A program made the translations under genes and the position numbers. From Bacteroidota bacterium (GTDB taxonomy: Bacteria > Bacteroidota > Ignavibacteria > Ignavibacteriales > Ignavibacteriaceae): 64,000 bases of DNA. Each line of letters begins with the position of its first letter. Within the stretch, counting starts at the first letter, position 1. The notes beneath the pieces are model-generated. The model had not been told where the DNA came from and made no database searches. It saw nothing but the letters and a program-made list of their open reading frames with translations. Of the stretch, positions 26,651 through 35,997 are shown in pieces. The stretch is from contig JAKAKL010000018.1 in NCBI GenBank assembly GCA_021824565.1, forward strand, positions 1 to 64,000, read 5' to 3'.

Positions 26651-26857
26651 ATCTAAGGTAAATATTACCTTCTATCTTCACTAACCAGTCACAATTCTAA
26701 AAAATCTTGCCGATAACATAATAAATTTTAATTGAAAAAACACATTCATTATTTCGTTTTTTAATGAAAATTTATACAACTTGTTATATTTTTACAGTGT
26801 TTATAAAAAGAATTATCAATTTGTCTTTTGTGAAATCAAATTAAAATTTAAAAGCTT
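26651..26857 (+). other. AT-rich upstream region of the GH16 gene
   Basis: About 200 bases without a gene. It is very AT-rich and presumably carries the promoter for the GH16 lipoprotein (a TTG-rich stretch followed by TTATATTTTTAC near 26783-26795), but no element is clear enough to name. Confidence 0.4.
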
Positions 26858-27688
26858 ATGTTAAAAAAAATTCTGGCGTCTGCAATACTTATTATTTTAT
26901 TCTTCGGCTGCAAAAAATCCAATCCTACCGGTAATAATTCAACCACAAACAATAATCCTCCTGCTGCAATTAACGGCTGGACTTTGGTTTGGTCTGATGA
27001 ATTTAATTATAATGGGCTTCCTGATTCTACAAAGTGGACCTACGATGTCGGAAACAGCGGCTGGGGAAATAAGGAGTTAGAATATTACACCAGAGCCAGA
27101 CTTAAAAACGCAAGAGTAGCAGACAGTGTTTTAATTATTGAAGCAGATTCGGAAAGCTATAACGGAAGCAATTATACATCAGCCAGGTTGGTATCGAAAG
27201 GTACCGGAAACTGGACTTACGGCAGGTTTGAAGTAAGAGCAAAGCTTCCATTTGGAAGAGGAACTTGGCCTGCAATCTGGATGCTTCCGACAGATTGGAC
27301 ATACGGAAACGGCGGCTGGCCTGATAATGGCGAAATAGATATTATGGAGCATGTCGGCTATGATCCGGAAGTTATTCATGCATCAATTCATTGCGATAAT
27401 TCAAATGCTACAAATACAATATACATTAAAGATGCAACAGCAGCTTTTCACGTTTACGCAATGGAATGGTCTCCCGATACGATTAATATTTTTGTCGATT
27501 CGACAAAGTATTTTACTTACGTAAATAATCATAACGGATATCAATGGTGGCCATTTGATAAAGATTTCCATTTTTTGCTAAACATTGCCGTTGGAGGAAC
27601 GTGGGGCGGATTGTACGGAGTAGATCCGAAAATTTTTCCCCAGCAGATGGTTATTGATTATGTGAGAGTTTACAAAAAGGCAGATTGA
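26858..27688 (+). CDS. Glycoside hydrolase family 16 lipoprotein (beta-glucanase type)
   Basis: A 276-residue lipoprotein: signal MLKKILASAILIILFFGC with lipobox cysteine C18, a Thr/Asn/Pro-rich linker (20-45), then a GH16 jelly-roll. The catalytic motif GEIDIMEH gives E159 (nucleophile), D161 and E164 (acid/base), the intact ExDxxE motif. GWTLVWSDEFNYNGLPDSTKW, GRFEVRAKLP and GTWPAIWMLP are typical of laminarinase/beta-1,3(4)-glucanase members. It would cleave beta-glucans at the cell surface or in the periplasm. Length is normal for a one-domain enzyme. It is convergent with the WG-repeat gene, 12 bases apart. Exact substrate (laminarin, lichenan) is inferred. Confidence 0.9.
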   Translation: MLKKILASAILIILFFGCKKSNPTGNNSTTNNNPPAAINGWTLVWSDEFNYNGLPDSTKWTYDVGNSGWGNKELEYYTRARLKNARVADSVLIIEADSESYNGSNYTSARLVSKGTGNWTYGRFEVRAKLPFGRGTWPAIWMLPTDWTYGNGGWPDNGEIDIMEHVGYDPEVIHASIHCDNSNATNTIYIKDATAAFHVYAMEWSPDTINIFVDSTKYFTYVNNHNGYQWWPFDKDFHFLLNIAVGGTWGGLYGVDPKIFPQQMVIDYVRVYKKAD

Positions 27689-27700
27689 AAAATTTCGTAT

Positions 27701-28891
27701 TCAGTTTTTCCAGTATTCAACTCCGTTTAAATTTATATAGCCCAATTTTCCGTTATATTTTACAATAGCAAGTCCATTTTCAAATGCCAATGCCATATCA
27801 TATTTTATCGGAATGACTACTTTCCCATTTTTATTTATATAACCCCATTTATCTGATTTCTTAACAGCGGCTAATCCCTCTGAAAAATTTCCTTCACCGT
27901 CGTATTCAATTGGAATAACTGCTTCTCCTTTTTTATTAATGAATCCAAACTTATCATGAAGTTTTACTCTTGCTAAACCTTCGCTGAAAGAGTTTGCGTC
28001 CTGATATTTAATTGGGACCACAATTTTTCCTTCTGTATTAATGAAACCAACGGAATCTTTAACTACAACGCCAGCCATGCCTTCATGGAAGAAATAAACT
28101 TTATCAAAAATAAATGGCGTAATTTCCTGGTCCTTCTTATTTATAAATCCCCAGTATTTATCAAACATTAATTTAACGCTTGCAATTCCTTCGCTGAAAG
28201 AATTTACAGCATCATATTTCATTGGAATTATTAAATCACCTTTTTCGTTGATGAATCCAAATTTTTCATTTTGTCGTACGGCAGATAATCCATCTTTAAA
28301 AACATCTCCGAAGTAGAAAGGGATTTCGTCGAACATTAATGGAATAACAGCTTCGCCTTTGGTGTTTATAAAACCGGCTTTACCATTTAATTTTACTCCT
28401 GCAAGACCGTCTTTAAAACTATAAGCCAAATCATATTTAATGGGGATTACAACCTTTCCCTTTTTATTTATGAACCCCCATTTATCGCCAAGTTGAACAT
28501 CAGCAAGACCGTCTTTAAATGAATTCGCTTCAGTAAATATTAAAGGAATTATTTCTTCGCCATGCAAGTTGATGAAACCGGATTTACCGTTAAGCACTAC
28601 TTTTGCGAGTCCTTCGGAGAAATCGAAAATTTCATCATATTTGATTTTGCAGATTTCCTTGCCTCTCATATTTATCATGCCGGTTTTTTTATTTAAAATA
28701 ACTCTTGCATAACCATCCGAAAAAATATTTACGCTATCGTACTTGGGTTCTATTTTAATTTTTTTGTTGTTATCACAGAAGCCCCATTTATCTTTGCTGC
28801 GAAATGGCATTAGTGTAAAGTCTTGTGAATATGCTGACACTGAAAATATTATTGTAATAAAAAGAATTAAAGGGAGAATTTTCTTTATCAT
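27701..28891 (-). CDS. Exported WG-repeat protein
   Basis: A 396-residue protein with signal peptide (MIKKILPLILFITIIFSVSAYSQ) and 11 tandem repeats of about 33 residues. A typical unit reads KWGFINKKGKVVIPIKYD followed by SFKDGLAGVKLN, the WG-repeat (beta-leaflet motif) pattern. One unit carries a short insertion (DEIPFYFGDVFKDG). WG-repeat proteins are common in Bacteroidota; their function is not established, though binding roles are suspected. Nothing nearby identifies a partner. Repeat similarity at DNA level makes it a possible site of copy-number change. Confidence 0.88.
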   Translation of the reverse strand: MIKKILPLILFITIIFSVSAYSQDFTLMPFRSKDKWGFCDNNKKIKIEPKYDSVNIFSDGYARVILNKKTGMINMRGKEICKIKYDEIFDFSEGLAKVVLNGKSGFINLHGEEIIPLIFTEANSFKDGLADVQLGDKWGFINKKGKVVIPIKYDLAYSFKDGLAGVKLNGKAGFINTKGEAVIPLMFDEIPFYFGDVFKDGLSAVRQNEKFGFINEKGDLIIPMKYDAVNSFSEGIASVKLMFDKYWGFINKKDQEITPFIFDKVYFFHEGMAGVVVKDSVGFINTEGKIVVPIKYQDANSFSEGLARVKLHDKFGFINKKGEAVIPIEYDGEGNFSEGLAAVKKSDKWGYINKNGKVVIPIKYDMALAFENGLAIVKYNGKLGYINLNGVEYWKN

Positions 28892-29021
28892 AAATTTTAA
28901 TGGTTAAATCTGTGATGGATTATTTAAGTAAATACCTGGCTATTTATTATTGACAAAATGATTTATATCTTCACGCTAAAATTACTAAATAATTTTTTGA
29001 ATAATTACAAGGAAGATATAC

Positions 29022-29363
29022 TTGGGCGAAGTTGTGTTTTGGACTATAATGCGCGCAGCATTGACGATCCCTGCAGTTTGGATACTAAAAGAATATATTA
29101 ATTATCCTGTCTGGTGGTTAATAAGTGTCGCAGCTATTTACGGAATAATAATTCATCCGGCGATAATCCATTACCGCTTGTTTAAAGAAAAAAATAAAGA
29201 GACTATTGAATCGACATTATGTTCAACTTGTACAAATTTTGATAAAACTGCTGTGCTTTGCTTGCTTCATGATAAACATCCTACAAAAGATTACCTGCCG
29301 TGTGAAGGCTTTGACTGGGAGCCAAAATCAACTGAAAAAGATAATGAAGATATTTTTACCTAA
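29022..29363 (+). CDS. Small two-helix membrane protein with Cys-rich cytoplasmic tail, unknown function
   Basis: A 113-residue protein with two hydrophobic segments (about 6-20 and 27-48), then a charged stretch and a C-terminal Cys/His cluster: CSTC, LCLLHDKH and YLPCEGF, which could hold a zinc ion or iron-sulfur cluster (C-x2-C ... C ... C). The start is TTG at 29022, chosen because AAGGAAG lies 6-7 bases upstream and no other start fits. I do not recognise the family. It stands alone between the WG-repeat gene (divergent) and the FKBP gene. Confidence 0.65.
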   Translation: MGEVVFWTIMRAALTIPAVWILKEYINYPVWWLISVAAIYGIIIHPAIIHYRLFKEKNKETIESTLCSTCTNFDKTAVLCLLHDKHPTKDYLPCEGFDWEPKSTEKDNEDIFT

Positions 29364-29504
29364 AACGAATAAAACTTTTAATTAATCTTTTAGTAAATTG
29401 TGCCGCAAAAAAAAATCTGTTCCGGATAACTTATCTTTAAGACCGTTCGTTTTAAAATCATCCCTCCGGTCGCAGTAAATCAATTTAAAAAAGAAAGGAT
29501 TTTT

Positions 29505-29990
29505 ATGCCTCTGAAAAGCAATCAGGTTGTATCGATAGGGTATACATTGACCGATGATGATGGAAATATTTTAGACACTGCAAACTCTTTGTCGCCGTTT
29601 TCTTTTATAAGCGGGAAGAATCAAATACTTCCTGCGCTTGAAGAAAAATTAGGAGAGATGTTAATCGGCAGCAAGAAGATAGTTGTGCTTCAGCCTGAAG
29701 AAGGATACGGAGTTTATGATGAAATGGCTTTGCAGATAGTTAATAAATCTGAGTTTCCTGCTGATGTAAATATTGAAGAAGGAATGAGCTTTGTTGCAGA
29801 CTCGCCGGATGGAAGAGAAATGCCTTTCATCATAAAAAAAATAGATGGGGATGATGTTACCTTAGACTTTAATCATCCGCTTGCGGGAAAAACACTCACT
29901 TTTAATGTAGAGCTTTTAAGCCTACGCGATGCCAGTCAGGAAGAATTATCTCACGGTCATGTCCACGGCGGCGGCGGGCATCATCACTAA
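29505..29990 (+). CDS. FKBP-type peptidyl-prolyl isomerase, SlyD-like
   Basis: A 161-residue cytoplasmic prolyl isomerase/chaperone. It has the SlyD arrangement: FKBP strand VSIGYTLTDDDGNILDTAN, then the isomerase core, the inserted-in-flap (IF) chaperone domain (about 70-125), and DFNHPLAGKTLTFNVELLSL. The C-terminus is histidine-rich (HGHVHGGGGHHH), the metal-binding tail of SlyD. In enteric bacteria SlyD delivers nickel to hydrogenase; whether this one does is unknown. It has a strong AAAGGA site before ATG and a terminator just downstream. Confidence 0.9.
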   Translation: MPLKSNQVVSIGYTLTDDDGNILDTANSLSPFSFISGKNQILPALEEKLGEMLIGSKKIVVLQPEEGYGVYDEMALQIVNKSEFPADVNIEEGMSFVADSPDGREMPFIIKKIDGDDVTLDFNHPLAGKTLTFNVELLSLRDASQEELSHGHVHGGGGHHH

Positions 29991-30002
29991 AAATAATTTT
30001 AT

Positions 30003-30035
30003 AAAATAGCCCGAATGTTACGGGCTATTTTCGGG
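30003..30035. terminator. Bidirectional hairpin terminator between the FKBP and DinB-like genes
   Basis: A perfect 11-bp stem (30003-30013 with 30021-30031), 7-base loop, A-run on one side and T-run on the other. It lies between convergent genes and can serve both. Confidence 0.85.
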
Positions 30036-30055
30036 ATATCATAATCTTAAAAATT

Positions 30056-30520
30056 TTATTTACTTTTTTCTCTTACAAACGCAATGTAATCAGTAAGCGG
30101 CGGATTTAGATTGAGCCTTCTAATCTCTCGTGCAATTTGGGCGCGGTGATATGCGGAATGGTGGGAAACATGAGTTAATATATCTTCAATAGTATTTGAA
30201 TATTCGTTTCCTTTACTATTCTTATAATGAATAATTTTTTTTAAATTTTTTTCTTCCATTTTATTAAGATAAGAGAAATAGACAGAGGAATTGTCCTTGG
30301 CAAATTTTATGCATTCTTCTATATTTAAAGGTTTCCAAAAATCAAGGTTTTCATATTCTCCTTTCTGCATTCTAAGCATCCAGATGTGTTCCGATAAAAG
30401 AATATGAGAAAGAATTTTCATGATCGCTTCGCTGCTTATATTCTGCAATTTCAGTGAATCAATTAATATTTTATTCGCCCATTCATTATATTTTATCAGC
30501 TTTAAAAAATATTCTATCAT
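30056..30520 (-). CDS. DinB-family (YfiT/DinB fold) protein
   Basis: A four-helix-bundle protein of about 154 residues. Family landmarks: KYNEWANKILIDSL at the N-terminus, ILSHILLSEHIWMLRM, and THVSHHSAYHRAQI near the C-terminus, giving the three metal-coordinating histidines of the DinB superfamily. Members include thiol-dependent S-transferases and DNA-damage-induced proteins; activity here is unknown. I set the start at ATG 30520 because GGAGG lies 7 bases upstream; an upstream in-frame start (30562) would add 14 residues before that ribosome site. It is preceded by a divergent GNAT gene. Confidence 0.85.
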   Translation of the reverse strand: MIEYFLKLIKYNEWANKILIDSLKLQNISSEAIMKILSHILLSEHIWMLRMQKGEYENLDFWKPLNIEECIKFAKDNSSVYFSYLNKMEEKNLKKIIHYKNSKGNEYSNTIEDILTHVSHHSAYHRAQIAREIRRLNLNPPLTDYIAFVREKSK

Positions 30521-30659
30521 TTTATCCTCCAACACTATTTCAAAATTTTTTAGCATTTTCAATTATTCTAAAATAAAATTAAGAGAAGTTTAAAAAGAAA
30601 ACAATTATATTTTGGCTAAAAGTTTTTCCCCTAAAAGTTTTAACAAACAATGGTGAATT

Positions 30660-31199
30660 ATGATTGTTGTTGATTCAGAAATTACTTTGATGGACCTTGA
30701 AATGTCAAGCTCGGATGCATTGTACAGGCTTATCGACTCAAACCGCGATTATCTTGGCGAATGGTTGAGCTGGGTTGAAAATACAAGAAGTGTTATGGAC
30801 ACGATTAATTATATTTTCGCAATGTCTGAACATGACATGTATTCAAGCAGGTATGTTATGGAGATATGGTATAATAATGTACTTGCTGGTTTAATTGATG
30901 TTCATAACGGAGACAAGATTAATAAGAAGGCAGAAATAGGATATTGGCTGGCGGAACAATTTCAAGGGAAAGGAATTATGACGAGGTCGTGCAGAGCGAT
31001 TATTAATTATGCCTTTTATGACGCCAGTCTTAACAGGATAACGATTAAATGCGCTGATGGTAATATAAAAAGCCAGGCAGTTCCCAAAAGATTAAATTTT
31101 ACTTTTGAAGGAATTGAAAACGAGGGGCAATTTTTATATGACAGATATGTGAACCTTTATGTTTTTTCTATGATTAAAAAAAATTGGAGTAATAAATAA
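30660..31199 (+). CDS. GNAT acetyltransferase, RimJ/RimL type
   Basis: A 179-residue protein with the GNAT acetyl-CoA fold in its RimL-like form: AEIGYWLAEQFQGKGIMTRSCRAIINYAF (the Q/R-x-x-G-x-G/A loop is QFQGKG) and NRITIKCADGNIKSQAVPKRLNFTFEG near the end. Such enzymes acetylate protein N-termini, ribosomal proteins or small amines. Two bases separate it from the dCMP deaminase start, so they share a transcript. The acceptor cannot be told from sequence. Confidence 0.85.
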   Translation: MIVVDSEITLMDLEMSSSDALYRLIDSNRDYLGEWLSWVENTRSVMDTINYIFAMSEHDMYSSRYVMEIWYNNVLAGLIDVHNGDKINKKAEIGYWLAEQFQGKGIMTRSCRAIINYAFYDASLNRITIKCADGNIKSQAVPKRLNFTFEGIENEGQFLYDRYVNLYVFSMIKKNWSNK

Positions 31200-31201
31200 T
31201 T

Positions 31202-31699
31202 ATGAGTAACAATAAAAGACCAACGTGGGATGAATATTTTCTTAAGCTTGCAATGCTCGCATCTGAAAGATCAACATGCCCTCGTATGCATTGCGGCTGC
31301 GTTTTGGTCAAAGATAAATTCGTACTCGCAACTGGCTATAACGGATCACTTCCGGGTCTTCCGCACTGTGAAGATGTCGGCTGTCTCGTTGTAGATAATC
31401 ATTGTGTAAGAACCAATCACGCTGAGATTAATGCCCTTACTCAAGCCGTAACTCATGGGGTTACTGTAAAAGGAGCTACGGCTTATATTACAAATATGTC
31501 GTGTACTACTTGCGCAAAGGCTTTGATTGCTGCCGGAATAAAAAGAGTTGTTGTTTTTTCAGATTTCCATGATACGCTTGCTACTGAATTTTATACCGAA
31601 TCCGGCGTAGAAATTTCCAAGCTTGGTATTCCGGATAGGCTTATAAAATATGAATTGGAAAAATATTCTTCTGCCAGGAAAACGGAAAAGTCAAAATAA
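31202..31699 (+). CDS. Deoxycytidylate (dCMP) deaminase
   Basis: A 165-residue zinc deaminase converting dCMP to dUMP for thymidylate synthesis. The zinc site is complete: H73 and catalytic E75 in NHAEINA, C101 and C104 in CTTCAK. RPTWDEYFLKLAMLASERSTC at the start and GYNGSLPGLPHC are typical of the dCMP deaminase/ComEB family, with an additional zinc-like H/C set in LPHCEDVGC. It sits between a GNAT gene and an EamA transporter, 14 bases from the latter. Confidence 0.92.
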   Translation: MSNNKRPTWDEYFLKLAMLASERSTCPRMHCGCVLVKDKFVLATGYNGSLPGLPHCEDVGCLVVDNHCVRTNHAEINALTQAVTHGVTVKGATAYITNMSCTTCAKALIAAGIKRVVVFSDFHDTLATEFYTESGVEISKLGIPDRLIKYELEKYSSARKTEKSK

Positions 31700-31713
31700 T
31701 TTTCGTAGACAAA

Positions 31714-32586
31714 ATGAAAAAACTTTTAATTAAGTTTTGGGAGCCGCTTCTTGCCGTCTTCTTTTGGGGAAATTCTTTTATCGCTACAAAGATTGCTCTT
31801 AAAGAACTTGACCCACAAACGATAATTCTGCTTAGACTTTTATTGGGAAGCGCTTTCCTGATAGTAATAGCAATTTATAATAAAAAAGATTTTTCTCTTA
31901 ATTTTAAAAGTCACGGAGCAATCTTTATTCTCGCCCTGATTGCAGTCTTTCATTTGTGGATACAAATTACCGGCTTAAAATTTACTTCTGCTGTTAATAC
32001 TGGATGGATCGTAGGAACCTCGCCTGTCTTTATTGCTGTTTTAAGCGCGGTAGTTTTTAAAGAGAAATTTTTTAAGACAAAAATTGCGGGAATATTAGTA
32101 GCTTTTACTGGCTTAATACTGCTTGTAAGCAAAGGCGACATATCAAGCCTAAGTTTTATTTCTCATAAAGGTGATCTTTTAATTCTCACCAGCGCTTTCA
32201 CATGGGGCGTATATTCTATGGTTAATAAAAAAATTACTTTAGATTATTCTCCAACCATGACGATTCTATTCCTGTTTATAATGATGGCAATTATCATTGC
32301 GCCGTTTACAGTTTCCTCAAAGTCTATAAGCGTAGTAGAGCATCTTTCTTTCGGTGGATGGACTTCGATTTTTTTCCTTGGAATTTTTTGCTCCGGAATT
32401 TCTTATGTCCTCTGGGCTAATTCATTAAAAAAACTTGAGGCTTCAAAGACAGGAGTGTTTTTATATTTTGAACCTTTCATAACTGCGGTTTCAGCATGGC
32501 TGATTCTTGACGAAAAAGTAACCGGTATGGTAATCATGAGCGGAATAATAATTACCGGCGGCGTTATTTTAGTGAACAAAAAATAA
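31714..32586 (+). CDS. DMT-superfamily (EamA) transporter
   Basis: A 290-residue membrane protein with about ten transmembrane helices in two EamA repeats (about 5-140 and 150-288). Landmarks are FFWGNSFIATKIAL, VNTGWIVGTSPVFIAVLSAV and, in the second half, FTWGVYSMVNKK and EPFITAVSAWLILDEKV. The family exports amino acids, nucleosides or drugs; substrate unknown. It is the last gene of the GNAT-deaminase-EamA group and converges on gmd. Confidence 0.88.
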   Translation: MKKLLIKFWEPLLAVFFWGNSFIATKIALKELDPQTIILLRLLLGSAFLIVIAIYNKKDFSLNFKSHGAIFILALIAVFHLWIQITGLKFTSAVNTGWIVGTSPVFIAVLSAVVFKEKFFKTKIAGILVAFTGLILLVSKGDISSLSFISHKGDLLILTSAFTWGVYSMVNKKITLDYSPTMTILFLFIMMAIIIAPFTVSSKSISVVEHLSFGGWTSIFFLGIFCSGISYVLWANSLKKLEASKTGVFLYFEPFITAVSAWLILDEKVTGMVIMSGIIITGGVILVNKK

Positions 32587-32605
32587 AATTTTTTGCTCCG
32601 GAATT

Positions 32606-33733
32606 TTAATATCCTCTTTGCAGGACTTTATCGAGATCGGCTTTGATCATTAAATTAATAAGATCTTCAAATTTTGTTTTAGCTTTCCAACTTAGAACCT
32701 TTTCAGCCTTAGCCGGATTACCGATAAGCAATTCGACTTCAGTAGGGCGGTAATAATTCGGATCAACTAAAACGACAATGCTGCCTGGCTTAAGCTTATT
32801 ACTAAAATTAAATTTATAGTTTGAAAAATTCTTGTCAAATTCAATTAATTTTTTTGCCTTATCCCAGTTAATGGATTTTATAATTCCCTTTTCATTTTCT
32901 TCCTTGCCGGACCAATCCAACTCAATTCCGATTTCTCTAAAGGTTATCTCAGTAAACTCGCGAACGGTGTGTGTTTCGCCAGTTGCAAGAACAAAATCTT
33001 CGGCTTTATCATGCTGAAGAATTTTCCACATGCCTTCGCAATACTCGGGAGCAAAGCCCCAATCGCGTTTTGCGTCTAAGTTTCCAAGAGCAAGAGTCGA
33101 TTGCAGCCCGGCAGCAATTCGCGAAACGGCGCGCGTAATTTTTCTAGTTACGAAAGTTTCGCCGCGCCTCGGTGATTCGTGGTTAAATAAAATTCCGTTG
33201 CATGCAAAAATATTATAGGCTTCACGGTAATTTACAATTATCCAGTAGCCATAAAGTTTTGCAACTCCATACGGCGACCGCGGATAAAATGGAGTTTTTT
33301 CTGTTTGCGGCACCTCCTGAACTTTGCCATAAAGTTCGCTTGTCGAAGCTTGATAAAATTTTACCTGCTTTAATCCGACTTCTCTAATTGCATCTAAAAA
33401 CCTTAAAGTACCAAGCGCATCAACTTGCGCAGTGTAGTCTGGAACCTCAAAGGAAACCTTGACATGGCTTTGCGCCGCAAGGTTATATATTTCATCCGGT
33501 TCAATTTTTTCAAGCAGACGATTTAAATTACTTGTATCCACAAGGTCGCCGTAATGAAGAAACATTTTCTTGTTGAGGATTTCTTTATTGCCGTATAGAT
33601 GGTCAATTCTTCCTGTATTGAACGAGCTGCTTCTTCTAATTATTCCGTGAACCTCATAACCTTTTTCTAAAAGAATTTCGGTTAAATAACTACCGTCTTG
33701 ACCTGTTATTCCGGTGATGATTGCTTTTTTCAA
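32606..33733 (-). CDS. gmd: GDP-mannose 4,6-dehydratase
   Basis: A 375-residue short-chain dehydrogenase (extended type) that converts GDP-mannose to GDP-4-keto-6-deoxymannose. It has the NAD(P) motif [26 protein letters not shown], the [11 protein letters not shown] catalytic Tyr-Lys region, and [18 protein letters not shown], all hallmarks of Gmd. Length is normal. It is last in the nucleotide-sugar operon, directly after fcl (23 bases), the next enzyme in GDP-L-fucose synthesis. Confidence 0.95.
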   Translation of the reverse strand: MKKAIITGITGQDGSYLTEILLEKGYEVHGIIRRSSSFNTGRIDHLYGNKEILNKKMFLHYGDLVDTSNLNRLLEKIEPDEIYNLAAQSHVKVSFEVPDYTAQVDALGTLRFLDAIREVGLKQVKFYQASTSELYGKVQEVPQTEKTPFYPRSPYGVAKLYGYWIIVNYREAYNIFACNGILFNHESPRRGETFVTRKITRAVSRIAAGLQSTLALGNLDAKRDWGFAPEYCEGMWKILQHDKAEDFVLATGETHTVREFTEITFREIGIELDWSGKEENEKGIIKSINWDKAKKLIEFDKNFSNYKFNFSNKLKPGSIVVLVDPNYYRPTEVELLIGNPAKAEKVLSWKAKTKFEDLINLMIKADLDKVLQRGY

Positions 33734-33756
33734 AATCGAATCCTTTTTATTAATTA

Positions 33757-34731
33757 TTATGATTTAAAATTTTCGAGAAACCAGTTATATGTTTTTTCAA
33801 TTCCATCCTTAAGCGAAGTAGAATGCTTCCATCCAAGATTATGAATGCGGGAAACGTCCATCAATTTACGGGGCGTTCCATCCGGCTTAGAATCATCATA
33901 ATCGATTGATCCGTTAAATCCAACAACTTCGGAAATTATTTTTGCCAACTCGCGGATTGTCAAATCTTCTCCGGTGCCTATATTTAGCTGAGAAATTCCT
34001 TTCTCATATAAATCTTTTGCTTCAACATTTTCCAACAGGAAGCGAATAGCTTCTGCTAAATCTTCGACGTATAAAAATTCTCTTTTGGGCTTGCCGGTTC
34101 CCCAAAGTTTAACAGAATTATTTTCGGCTTGCGGAGTTTTTGCTTCGTGAAATTTTCTTATCAATGCCGGAAGTACATGAGAGGTTTCTAAATTAAAATT
34201 ATCAAATGGACCGTAAAGATTAGTCGGCATTGCGGAAAAAAAGTTTGTGCCGTATTGACGGTAATAACTTTCGCATAATTTTATGCCTGCAATTTTAGCA
34301 ATGGCGTAAGGTTCGTTTGTAAATTCAAGATAGTCTGAAAGCAAATATTCTTCTTTTAACGGCTGCGGAGCAAGCTTTGGATAAATACATGAACTTCCGA
34401 GGAAAATTAATTTCTCAACTCCGCTGTTATAAGCTGCATTTATTAAGTTCGCTTCGATCATTAAATTTTTATAAATGAACTCTGCGCGGTAAGTATTGTT
34501 TGCCAAGATTCCGCCGACCTTCGCAGCAGCTATTATAACGCACTCCGGCTTTTCGGAAAAGAAAAAATTTTCTACTTGATCCTGTTGAACCAGGTCCAAT
34601 TCTCTATGTTTGCGCGTAATTATATTTTTATATCCGCTGCTTTCAAGATTTCGTAATATTGCGGAGCCAACCATGCCGCTATGACCGGCAATAAAAATTT
34701 TTTTATTTAAATATTTATTTGATGAACTCAA
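33757..34731 (-). CDS. fcl: GDP-L-fucose synthase
   Basis: A 324-residue NADPH-dependent epimerase/reductase producing GDP-L-fucose from the Gmd product. Features: [11 protein letters not shown] (dinucleotide loop), [28 protein letters not shown] and the catalytic [17 protein letters not shown] (Tyr-Lys), plus MPTNLYGP. Length and order are those of WcaG/Fcl. It lies between the DegT aminotransferase (21 bases) and gmd (23 bases). Confidence 0.95.
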   Translation of the reverse strand: MSSSNKYLNKKIFIAGHSGMVGSAILRNLESSGYKNIITRKHRELDLVQQDQVENFFFSEKPECVIIAAAKVGGILANNTYRAEFIYKNLMIEANLINAAYNSGVEKLIFLGSSCIYPKLAPQPLKEEYLLSDYLEFTNEPYAIAKIAGIKLCESYYRQYGTNFFSAMPTNLYGPFDNFNLETSHVLPALIRKFHEAKTPQAENNSVKLWGTGKPKREFLYVEDLAEAIRFLLENVEAKDLYEKGISQLNIGTGEDLTIRELAKIISEVVGFNGSIDYDDSKPDGTPRKLMDVSRIHNLGWKHSTSLKDGIEKTYNWFLENFKS

Positions 34732-34752
34732 TTTATTTCCGCCATAAGAAAA

Positions 34753-35919
34753 TTAATTTTTAAGAAATTCGTTTATCTTACTCACAACAAATTCAATCTG
34801 ATCTTTAGAAAGCTCAGGATAAATCGGCAAAGCTAAACATGTATCAGCAGCCCTTTCTGCAAGAGGAAAATCGCCGGGCTTATAATTTAAATTAGAAAAA
34901 CATTCCTGAAGATGGAAAGGTACAGGATAATAAATTTCCGTTCCAATTTCATTTTTAGTTAAATACCCGCGCAGCTTATCCCGATCTTCAACCCTAATTA
35001 TATATTGGTTGTATATGTGATAATTCTTAATTGAGTCTGATTGAAAAACAGGTTTGGGAAGCAAGACTTTATTTTTGGAATCAAAAGAAATTTTTCCAGT
35101 TTGTTCAGCAAGTCCCGACCCAATAAAAAATTTATTATAAGCTTCAGCATTTTCCCTTCTCTTTTTTGACCAGTTATCTAAATGTGGAAGTTTGATTTTT
35201 AATACCGCCGCCTGAATTGCATCAAGGCGGAAATTACCGCCGATAACTTTGTGATAATATTTCGGTTCAGCGCCATGGACACGCATAATTTTCAAGCGTT
35301 GCGCAAGCTCATCATCATTAGTTACTACTAGACCGCCGTCTCCGTATCCACCAAGGTTTTTGCTCGGGAAAAATGAGAAGCATCCTGCATCGCCGATTGT
35401 TCCAGCAAACTTTCCGTCTTTATATTGAACGCCAATTGCCTGAGCGGCATCCTCTATGATTTTAATTTTATTGGCTTTGGCAACTTCCACGATTTTTTCC
35501 ATCTCACAGCTTTGTCCATATAGATGAACAGGAATAACCGCTCTAGTTTTATTTGTTATCTTTCTTTCTAATTCACGCGCGTCTATGTTAAATGTAACCG
35601 GGTCAATATCAACAACAACCGGCGTGGCGTTAAGCCTTGACACAACACCTGCTGTAGCAAAAAAAGAAAAAGTTGGAACTATAACCTCATCTCCTGGCTG
35701 AATTCCAATCGCCATCAATGCTAAAAGCAAAGCATCGGTGCCCGAAGAAACGCCAAGCGCATGTTTGCAGTTTAGGTAATTACAAAAATCTTTTTCCATC
35801 GATTCCACTTCAGGACCGAGAATAAAATACTGCGACTCGGCTACTTTTATAATTGCTTCATCTAATTCTTGTTTTAACGATTGGTATTGCGGTTTAAGAT
35901 CTAAAAGAGGAACGCGCAT
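34753..35919 (-). CDS. DegT/DnrJ/EryC1 family sugar aminotransferase
   Basis: A PLP enzyme of about 388 residues. MRVPLLDLKPQYQSLKQEL at the start, SGTDALLLALMA, EDAAQAIG and the PLP-lysine motif FPSKNLGGYGDGG are the DegT family signature. Members transfer an amino group to a keto sugar nucleotide (for example a 3-keto-dTDP sugar). I place the start at the ATG at 35919 because GGAG stands 6 bases before it; an upstream in-frame start would add 9 residues. With rfbA and rfbC upstream a dTDP-amino sugar is plausible, but the 4,6-dehydratase is not in the window. Confidence 0.92.
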   Translation of the reverse strand: MRVPLLDLKPQYQSLKQELDEAIIKVAESQYFILGPEVESMEKDFCNYLNCKHALGVSSGTDALLLALMAIGIQPGDEVIVPTFSFFATAGVVSRLNATPVVVDIDPVTFNIDARELERKITNKTRAVIPVHLYGQSCEMEKIVEVAKANKIKIIEDAAQAIGVQYKDGKFAGTIGDAGCFSFFPSKNLGGYGDGGLVVTNDDELAQRLKIMRVHGAEPKYYHKVIGGNFRLDAIQAAVLKIKLPHLDNWSKKRRENAEAYNKFFIGSGLAEQTGKISFDSKNKVLLPKPVFQSDSIKNYHIYNQYIIRVEDRDKLRGYLTKNEIGTEIYYPVPFHLQECFSNLNYKPGDFPLAERAADTCLALPIYPELSKDQIEFVVSKINEFLKN

Positions 35920-35997
35920 AAATAACTCCAAAAATTTTTTAAACAAATTTACGAAAGTATTGGTAGTAAAGGAAAAGATAAAAATCGGTAAGACTTT

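Noticed and set aside
26611-26857. Integrated element at the tRNA-Lys gene
   Set aside because: No integrase, no repeated tRNA 3' end and ordinary genes on both sides.
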